Assembly (NCBI GenBank): GCA_035771175.1
Contig: CM069593.1
Location: 44,983,054-45,047,053 of the forward strand
Reading direction: 5' to 3'
Source: Paratinospora sagittata
Taxonomy: Eukaryota; Streptophyta; Magnoliopsida; Ranunculales; Menispermaceae
Length of the DNA: 64,000 nucleotides
Positions 55,540-64,000 of this stretch are shown here, in pieces (the stretch's first letter is position 1; each line of letters opens with the position of its first letter). Both the position numbers and the translations under genes were made by a program. The notes beneath the pieces are model-generated. The model ran no database searches. It saw nothing but the letters and a program-made list of their open reading frames with translations, and was not told where the DNA came from.

Positions 55540-57109
55540 TGTCACACCCCGCCAGGACGCACCTAAACCGACGGTACACTCGCGGAGGGGGCGCACATTT
55601 GGAACAATAACAATGGTAACAACAGAGTGCGCAGCGAAAAATATAGTACATAGTACAAATCTAATTTCATTTAATTCAGAATATAATTTGTACATGAAAC
55701 GGTCAAGGGAACATACTCCCCAAAATCCCTAACGAATGATACAAAGGGTACAAAATGTGGGCCCTATAAACCTGCACCCAGTCCACCCTAATTTCCTGTG
55801 AAAATTTGGATAATAATGGAGTGAGCTTAACGTGCTCAAAGGGTAAATAGTTCGTGAGTATAACAATTAATAAAGCATACTTCAATATCAAATATCTTAA
55901 ATACACATGTGAGCATCATAATCAATCAATATGTATGTATGCATGACACCGTCTCGTAATGGTTTGATGAACGTACATCGTCTGAGTTCACGTACAGGTG
56001 TCCTTCCCCGGGCGTAGCCAGGTTCTCACTGTACGTCCCTCCTCAGGAACAATGTTCTGGATTCACATACTGATGTCCCTCCCCGAACGTAGCCGGGTTC
56101 TCATGTACGTCCCTCTCCAGAGAAATATAATGAATAGCGAGTAATGCTCCTAACTATTCTATGAGTCATATACCATATACGTCCCTAGGTGGTGATATGT
56201 ATGATGCCAATGCATGAACTGGTCTGGTCTTTTCTTGACATTTAGACTGACTTTGGCAACGTCTGGTGATCCTTATCAGAGTCGGTATCACGACGTGCAA
56301 GGTTAGGACATTCAGTATTACTTGTATAAGCTGATAGCTTTCAATAAGACCAACTAGATCAGTCCCTAGTTGAGAGGTGAGACACAAGGTCTGCTTAAAT
56401 ACCAATCGCCTAGAGCATCCCGCTGCCTCCCGTTCACTATTTAAAGTTACTGAGGACAAGACCGAGTCTAGTTGTGTCAGATTGACCATAAATCCAGCAT
56501 TATAACAGTATAATACGTGAATTCCAAGTGTACAGGTATAAGTGCGACAGTATAAACATTATATGACATAATGCAGTGTAAATGAACAGTAGATATAATA
56601 ATAACTGAATGTAAACTTTAATAAAAGTTATAAAACACGCAAACCTATGTTTCGTTCCCCACCTTCAGATAAGAACTTCTTCTTTTTCAGATCTGGAGTT
56701 TTTCTCCAGACAGAACTTCGTCGCACTACACCGAGAGTCTCGAACAGAGAGTCTCAAAAGACTAAAAACTCAAAATGAGTGAAAAGAGGAGGAAAAATCA
56801 CAATTTGGAGTGAATTTGGTGTGAAAAATGAAGAGGGGGGGTTGGTTTATATAGATGTTTTGGAGCCTGCAAGTCCAGGCGGGCTGCCTGGACTTCCGGG
56901 CATGTGGCTGGACTTCCGGGCGGGTTGCCTGGACTTCCGGGCATGTGCCTGGACTTTCGGGCAGGTTGCCTGGACTTCCGGGCATGTGCCTGGACCTTTG
57001 GGCAGGTTGCTTGAAATTCCGGGCATGTGCCTGGACTTCCGCGGCTTGCCTGGACTTCCGGGCACGTATGCCTAATTTTATTTTATTTTGTGAAATACAG
57101 GGTATTACA
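55540..57109 (-). repeat. Chromovirus 5' LTR, unit B (1,570 bp)
   Basis: Same length as the unit A 5' LTR. The outer 540 bp are practically identical to A, while the inner 1 kb shows about fourteen differences by eye. Confidence 0.9.
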
Positions 57110-57668
57110 AGAGATCCCAAGAACTAGGTTCAAAAGGGACAACTAAATTATGAAATCTGGTGTAGCACTAAGGAAAATCACACTACTACCCATTCTTATG
57201 ATACAATAGTTCTGCCTGTAAAATGAGTAAGGATAAGCATTGTTTTTAATGATTCATATGACATATTAATTATGTGGGGTATAGCAGGGATACTCTTAAT
57301 AGGACTAGGCCAATTATATGAGGATTTTAAGGCTTGAATTCTCTAAAGCACTCATGAATCCAGGAGTTGTTTAGGGCCAAAATGAGCACAACCGTGAGAA
57401 CCAAAATTGTTGTCTGTACATTAATGTCTTGGTTTGCATCAACGACTGAACAGTTCAAGACATTGTGTTTGCTGATTAGCTAGCAAATTCAATAGTGTTT
57501 CACTAGGGAAGGTTCAAAGCCACAAGTTACCTATTCTGATGCAACTCGTTCCACTAGTACTCTCTCTAGTGTCTGCATTAATTTTTTTTTCAAAATTACA
57601 TCAAAAATCCATTTATGTGGGGGATGATAGAAAGTGCAATTAGTTCAATTTCCATTCATGTGGGGGAT

Positions 57669-58844
57669 TGTTGGAAAATGAGCAAATAAAATATGGTTTT
57701 TCACCATTTTCAGATAAATATTAAAGTGGGGCCCACAAGTGATTTTGGGTGGATCCAAGTTGATTATTAATCTTTGATATGTGAAGATTAATAATATATA
57801 AGTTTTTAGCTATATCCATTTATATATGAATGAGAAATTGAGTCTAAAGTAGCCTGCTTGATATGTGTAAAGTGGTGATATTTAAAAACAATCTTTTAGT
57901 CCCACATGGGAAAGACAAAGTTCTAATTATTTACTTATAAGTATAACTATAATACTACACTTGAATTTTCAGCTAACACACACACACAATGAAGGCTCAG
58001 GGGTAATGCTCGCGCACGCATGTGTGAGAGCGATTGGGCGTCTTAGGGCGCATTGGGCGCACAACACTTTGCACTTCGCACGTACACATCGCCGATCTTT
58101 GATCAGACGGATGAGATGCGTCCGCGTAAGATCGGATCTGGAACGTCTAGATACGATGAATGTAGTTATTTGTCTAGGTGCGATGTACGAAGATCCGTCG
58201 GTGTGGGATCGGATGCGCTGATAAAGACCATTAGATCGCGACCGATTGGATCGACCGCGATCCAACGATACGGGGTCGGTTGCGACGATCTGTGAATCGT
58301 TAGATTGCGCCTAAATCGATCAGACTCGATCCAACGGTGTAGAAACACGCACCATGTACAGCCAAGATTTGCCTCTAAATAGAGCCTTCCAGAACTCAGA
58401 AAATCATCCTAGAAAATTTCAAAATCTATGAATTTTCTTCTCTTCTCTGCTTTTAGCATTCTTTTGTGAGTGAGTACAACCAATTTTCGTTCGATTATTC
58501 TTGTGGGTTGAAGTGTTGTTGTCACAAGAAGGAGATTGTTGTATCCTTAGAGACAAGTGTCATATACCGTGAGCACCTAAGCAGGACATAATTGTCTTAA
58601 AGACATAGAGTTATACTCTAGCCTCAATCTACGTCATTACTCTACTGAAATAGTAATTGATCTAGTTTAACTAGATATAATCTTGTACCTGATACCTTTA
58701 AATAGTGAACGGGAGGCAGCTTATTGCTCTAGAAGAGTGGTATTTAAGCGAGACCATTGTAACTCCACCACTTAGACTGGAGACTAATCTAGTTGATTAT
58801 TTTGAAACCTGTTTTTTAGTGATTATTGCCACCATACAGTCACA
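57669..58844 (+). repeat. Copia 3' LTR, unit B (1,176 bp)
   Basis: Full-length form, nearly identical to 26577-27752, including the CG-rich block. Confidence 0.88.
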
Positions 58845-58910
58845 GAACTATCTAAATTAAGTCTACATGCCATTATTGGTTGCTTCAAATAACACGAAAA
58901 ACAATGAAAT
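58845..58910 (+). pseudogene. Relic of double-TFIIS-N gene, right part, unit B
   Basis: Counterpart of 27753-27818, starting with the second GAACT duplication. Confidence 0.78.
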
Positions 58911-60420
58911 CACGGCCTTAATTAAAAACTAAAGATAGCCCTAATTAAAAACTCTTCCAGCTATCAACTACATCTTTTCCTCAAGAAATCACGGCCAAAA
59001 ATAGGAATTGTATGGAATGGTAAAGCACGCCCACGCTCTATCGAACGAACTCAACTCTGCACGCACTGGATAAATAGAGCGCGCCCGCGCCTTAAGCAAA
59101 AACCTCTTCTGGATCATTCACAGTTTTGAGCTCCAAATTTTCTTCAAAATTTATGACTTCACTCAAATCATGTTAAGTATTCGATTCCAACCTCATTTTG
59201 ATGATATTCTTCAATCTACTTCACAAAATACAAAACATAATCAAAATCTAAGAATTAAGCATTTTTAAACATTAAAGCACAAGGGAAAGTCACAAGTTAT
59301 ATAGCTATTATACACTCTATCAAGGAGTAATTAAAAGATGCCTCTCTTATGTACTAAAAGAGTAACATTCTGAAAAGAAATGCATGCACACATCTTTCTA
59401 TGATATTATTTGAGATTATTCCCATCATTAGTTGTGAGCTTATATATGCCACAAGAGCCTTAATATGGTATTGGTGAGCATGGCCCTCTCAAATGCTGTA
59501 ATTTAAATAAGAAAAAAAAAAGTTTGACATATTTTTAGCTTGAAAATTTAAGAATGTGAATAGAAAGCCTATCCGTTTTCATTAAAGGTGAAAAAGAAAA
59601 AAAAATATGAGAATTAAAATAATAGCGGTGAGATAAGAAATTTTGCTGGTGGGTTAAGTGACTTCTACTTTTTAGACATTTTTTAAATATTTTTTCTCCA
59701 AATTACCCTTGTAGGTTTTAAGTTTTATTTTTAATGACTTTTATTCATATTTTTGAATGATTTTAAACATTTTGATTATATTAAAAGTTAAATATATATC
59801 TAATTTTTTTATTAAAAATTATTTTATTTTAATGATAATCACATCATCTACTTGTGCTAGTTATAATTAATATAAATAAATTCTTTTCTTTTCACTATTT
59901 CTTTAAAAAAATACATTCAAAACAATCTCTCTTTTTTTTTTGTTTAAATGTAAAAGTATACATCCAAAAAGTATATATTACTATTAAATATCATTAAATT
60001 ATCTCAAATCATGTATTTACATATAATTTAAGACAATCTAATAATATATAAAAATAATGTATACAATTTAGACTTTAATTTAAGTATCAATCAAACATAT
60101 TCTTTGTTTTTTCCTCCCTTTCCCTTCTACTTTCACATATTATTTTAGGACAACCTGAACAAGGAAAACGTGGCGCTCTCATAACGTGGGACTACTAAAA
60201 ATCCAAATACCGTGGAACATAAGAGCATTCTCAGTTTTCAATTTTGAGAAAAGTATTAGAATCCGCTGTAGCGTCTCTTCATTAACGTGTGCCTGGCGCC
60301 TTCTTTCCTTCTCTGTTGCTCAGTAGTTCGTTCACCTTCTCTCTCTCTCTAATGCTCTGTCTCTCTCTCTCAAAAGCTGTTCTTCTTCTTAGCTTCTAAA
60401 ACTCGATTCTCGCCGGAAAA
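58911..60420. promoter_or_regulatory. Intergenic/promoter region before the gene pair, unit B
   Basis: Nearly identical to 27819-29331, with the three AACGTG motifs conserved. One substitution follows the second motif (ACTACTAAAA against ACTACGAAAA). Confidence 0.5.
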
Positions 60421-60660
60421 ATGGCTTTGAAAGGTAAAGAAGTAGCGACGAAAGCGCCCGCCGGAAAGAGGAAAAAAGAAACTGCGGGGAAGTCCAGTGG
60501 CCGGAAGCGGAGAAACCCCGGCGTTCTTCAGTTTTTCGATGTCGCTGCGGATGTCCACGAAGTGGACGATGAAAGAGACGAGAACGTCGCCGATCAAGGC
60601 GATAGAAATAAAGGCTTCAACTATTATTTTTTGTTGTACATAAGTTTGGAAATTCGATAA
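60421..60660 (+). pseudogene. SPT5-like/RDM3-type N-terminal fragment, unit B (79 codons)
   Basis: Identical in translation to the unit A copy, with the same stop. Conservation here does not by itself show selection, because the whole 7-kb block is nearly identical between units. Confidence 0.45.
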
Positions 60661-61004
60661 TGCAAGAAAAGAAAAGCCCAAACCATTTCCATGTGAAACC
60701 CAAGCCCAGTTAGCTATGTAGAGCGCACTTGACAGTTGAAAACGTACACGGCAAGTTATTCAAGTTATCGAGGAAGGTTGTAGTTTTTAACCGTTATCAT
60801 ATTTATTTTTTTAACTTTAAATGATTAGGTGAGTAGAGGTAATTGAGTATTATCATCGATTAGTTACAAATCTGCTCTTCCTTCCATTCCTTGCTTTCTC
60901 TCTTTCTCTCTTTCTCTCTTTCTCTGATCTCTGCTCTCTTCATCACCAAACCCATCTTCTTCAATTAATAATCAACACATTTTTACCTGAGGAGAATTAA
61001 TATC

Positions 61005-63951
61005 ATGAATCCAGATATTTTCACCATCCAATATCTTCTCTCTAATCATCTTCAGGTTTAAAATTTTAAACCCTAACCCTATAAACTCTAAACTCTTTTA
61101 ACTTTTGTGTCATTTAACTTCTTTTATTTCTTCGATTAATAAAATATTATAGTTGGCAACTAAATGATTATCGTTGTTGTAATGGTTATTTGCATTAAAT
61201 ATTGCAGTCTGAAACAAAGTTGGTAGAATTATTACGAAAGCTTGAAAAGATGGAAGTCTCCAAGCAATATCTACAGGTTTTAATCCTTGTCGACATTAGT
61301 TTATTGGTGGTATTGAAAATAGTAAAATAGAGAAATCTCTAGTGAAAAACTAAGAGACTTGGTGAAAAGTTTAGTTAGTTAAAATACATAAATTTATCTC
61401 TACAGGAAACTACAATTGGACGTACTGTTGATTATATCAAATGTACATCCAAATCGAAACAAGTTCGTTGCCTTGCCAGCAATATCATCAAGTAAATATA
61501 TGCAAAATTCTACCAATATCTCTCTATTGTTTTAGTTCCAAGTTAATTAGTTACTACATATGCATGCAATCATGTTTATCTTAGTTTGATTCAAAATAAT
61601 TAATTATTTTCCCTTGAATTTGAAATATCAGTGGATGGTGCAAAATGCTATATGAGAGAGTAGTGAACGTTAGTGCTGCTGCCACTACTACTAATAATGA
61701 TCAACCTGGTAAGTACAAAATATAATCACTGAACACTTATTTAACAGTTTTAGCTAGTTAGCATTAATTTGTCTACCTGATGACAAACTAGGAAAAGGAA
61801 ATTCCAATACCACGAAAGTTACTGAACCAAAGTCACAGAAGAACAGGGCATTCATCATTAGGAATTCTATTCTTTCTATTAAGCAAGTAAGTATTAATTA
61901 AATAGAGGATGGGTATTAATTAACTAAACACCCATCTCACTATCATCCCCACAATTTGTAGGCAAAGTCCACTGATGAAAACTTCACTGGGCTGAAATTT
62001 GAGAATTCCAAAACAAAATCTCAAGAGGGGCATCAAAACCATAATTCTCACTTGGATGATCAGGTACAAATATATATATGTTCTCAATTGAACAATTATT
62101 TAGTAGCTCTACCTAATTAGCATTAACATATTGAATTCTATTTCTACATCTCAGAACACCCAGAAGGAAAAGGAACATTCTGTTGTGTCAACTGTGCAAG
62201 AATTTGCTTTCAAGCACATTGCTACTACTTCAAAAAGGAGGATATTTGCCATCAGAAATACCAAGACCTCTAGTACTCTTCCTACTAAGCAAGTAAGCAT
62301 TAATTAAGTAAAGAATGAAGTATAATTAGTATGAGCTCGTTTATTAAGTATTACTTATATAAATGAAAGTTCAAATTCATCTAATGATCATCCCCAAAAT
62401 TTGTAGGAAACCAAGTGCACTGATGGATTCGAATATGAGAATTCCAAAAGAAAATCTCAAGAGGGCCATCACACATTGACAGCTGCAGCAAATGGTTAGT
62501 TTGTCTTCTTTTGACTTTCTTCACTTGGTAAAGTTTAATTCAATACTCTATATATTATGCATTAGAGTATTGACATATTCTTACTTTATGTATATATACA
62601 GCAAAGAAACAAAAAATCAATGAGGCCACTGAACTGCAAGCAGAACTCCCAAAGGAGACTGTCATTCAAGAAGATGTACAAAAGAAACCCGAAGGCCATA
62701 TCAATCATTTAGACTTGGAGTGCCAGAAGAAAGAAGACATTCTGTCCTTAAAGAATATTCTCTCCAACCATCATTTGCAGGTTTTTTTTCTTTTTGAACA
62801 AAGTAATATAGATGCCACTCTTAATCATTATATTTCGTGTCTATAATACATTTCTAATGTTGTATGATTTCTTTACATGTAATATATGGTTGGTGGTTGG
62901 TTGTTTTTGTTTAAATTATTGCAGACTGAACCAGAAGTGTTGGAATCACTGAGAAAGCTTCAAAAGATAGTAGACTCCAAGCAAATTCTTGAGGTTTTCG
63001 TCTATTCCTTAAAACTAATTGAAAGCAGTTTAACAGATAGGTCAGTTATATATATAATTTGTCTTCCTCAGGAAACTATGATTGGGTACACTGTAAATTC
63101 TATCAGAAAGACGTCCAAATCGAAGAAACTCCGTCACTTTTCCAACAATCTCATCAAGTATGGAATTAGTAAACTTCCAAGTAACACTTTCTTCTTGATA
63201 AACTTTGAAATTTATGAATCTATAATTATAATTTACATTTAATTTGCAGGGAGTGGAAAAAACTAGTAGACAAATGGTTGGAGTTGGAGGCTTCTGCAAC
63301 CACAGGAGGTAACAGTGACTCAAACATGTTGCTTTTCTTTCAACCTTCTACCTTGTCTTAACATTGAACTATCTAAATTAATTCTACATACCATTATTGG
63401 TTGCTTCAGATAACACGAAGAACAATCAAATAGAGTTGCAGAAACATGTGTCTTGCTTCAGTGTCCCAATTCCTGATAAACAAGTAAGTATATATTATAA
63501 TGATTACAATTAATCTCTCTTATTTTTAGTCCAAACACTACCATATACATTCTATCCATCACTCAAATCCCTCTCCCCAATATGATGATTTAGGATGAAC
63601 ACCACGATGATGAGAACTTAATTCTACAGAAGATTGAAGGTTCCAAGAGGAAATTATATGAAGATTATCAAAAAGCTGAAAATGGTAATTACTACTTGCC
63701 CTTCTTGTTTCTTCTTCCTCCACATTTTCCTTCTCACTTTATAAATCTTTTGGAGTCAATCTAATGGGTACTTATGGCACACAGCAAAGAAGCAAAGGAG
63801 TGTAAAGTTCTTTGATTTCCATGAACTCCTAGAAAAGAAGAACTCTAATCAAGACAAAGCTCCCGACACAAGACCACGAATCCGGTACCATCCTCGACCG
63901 TATCGAAGGAAAATAAGAGTTAATATGCAACCATGCATAAAAATGTGGTGA
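61005..63951 (+). CDS. Protein with two TFIIS N-terminal (LW/Med26-type) domains, unit B; 15 exons, 476 aa
   Basis: Every exon lies exactly 31,089 bp after its unit A partner (first 61005-61055, last 63785-63951), with the same splice sites and an open joined frame of 476 codons plus TGA. In the exons I found one clear difference from A, TTG to TTA in exon 9 (Leu, synonymous). The final exon runs across the unit B/unit C boundary used here, as it does in unit A, which is a result of where the window was cut. Both copies therefore look able to make the same protein. Confidence 0.82.
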
Positions 63952-64000
63952 CAAGTTTTTTTCAGTCGAATGTTGGTTTACATGGATATGGAAGGAACTG
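63908..64000. repeat. Start of tandem unit C (93 bp seen)
   Basis: Bases 63908-64000 match 1-93 and 32819-32911. At the one site in this stretch where A and B differ (a at 60 in A, g in B), unit C agrees with B. This shows that the array continues to the right of the window. Confidence 0.9.

Larger units (their letters stand above)
46178..57109 (-). mobile_element. Ty3/gypsy chromovirus (Tekay/Del-like), unit B
   Basis: Same insertion as 14347-26017. Differences: no 207-bp palindromic insert, a 454-bp deletion after the accessory ORF, a shorter TA-rich leader and a longer minisatellite in the 3' LTR. RT-RNase H is open for 637 codons (49548-51461). Confidence 0.92.
38511..58844 (+). mobile_element. 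Ty1/copia retrotransposon, unit B, with nested insertions
   Basis: Same element as 5616-27752, with GAACT duplications at 38506-38510 and 58845-58849. LTR lengths (730 and 1,176 bp) are the same as in unit A. It lacks the two palindromic insertions. Confidence 0.92.
32819..63907. repeat. Tandem segmental repeat, unit B (31,089 bp)
   Basis: This is the second full period of the array, collinear with unit A. It has empty sites for both unit-A palindromic insertions, which shows the pre-insertion state. It also has a 454-bp deletion in the chromovirus (junction near 53452), a longer AT dinucleotide run in the FAR1-like relic, and a longer LTR minisatellite at 47510-47630. The last 7.3 kb, containing the gene, is almost identical to unit A. 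Confidence 0.97.

Noticed and set aside
1..64000. Tandem units as a pure assembly artefact
   Set aside because: A and B differ by many substitutions, two clean transposon insertions with duplications, and several indels. Misplaced haplotypes remain possible and would need long reads to exclude.

Overview
This is nuclear DNA of a flowering plant, most likely a eudicot: spliced genes with GT-AG introns and a plant telo-box, a FAR1/FRS-type gene, and plant lineages of Ty1/copia and Ty3/gypsy (chromovirus) retrotransposons. I cannot name the species.

The window is about two periods of one very long tandem repeat. Position 1 corresponds to 32819 and again to 63908, giving unit A (1-32818, 32,818 bp), unit B (32819-63907, 31,089 bp) and the first 93 bp of unit C. 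Position 1 lies inside the last exon of a gene whose full copies are at 29916-32862 (A) and 61005-63951 (B), so the chromosome carries at least three copies of the end of that gene.

The layout of each unit, left to right, is: (1) the end and 3' UTR of the preceding gene copy; (2) about 2 kb of AT-rich intergenic DNA; (3) a FAR1/MULE-type pseudogene on the minus strand, split by a 2,045-bp solo LTR with a perfect TTTAC target duplication; (4) an 86-bp relic of the unit's own gene, split by a large Ty1/copia element with a perfect GAACT duplication; (5) the copia element, itself split by a ~2.95-kb solo LTR (GTCAT duplication), a 671-bp hAT-type non-autonomous transposon (AATGTATG duplication) and a complete ~11-kb chromovirus on the minus strand; (6) a ~1.5-kb promoter region; (7) a short exon resembling the N-terminus of plant SPT5-like/RDM3 protein; (8) a 15-exon gene for a 476-residue protein with two TFIIS N-terminal (LW/Med26-type) domains. 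Removing the insertions one at a time rejoins the interrupted sequences.

Two insertions are in unit A only and so postdate the duplication: a 993-bp pair of long palindromes (11981-12973) and a 207-bp relative (17861-18067). Both have 5-bp target duplications and empty sites in unit B. They form a foldback-like family with TGTCACACCC ends and internal tRNA-like pol III boxes. They are the most novel-looking mobile DNA here.

The chromovirus is unusual in having a 407-residue sense ORF between its primer-binding site and gag, and a degenerate sense ORF between its chromodomain and 3' LTR. The only apparently intact host gene is the double-TFIIS-N gene. It is nearly identical in A and B, while the transposon-filled part of the units differs by roughly 1-2%. 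The change is abrupt near 25.45 kb.
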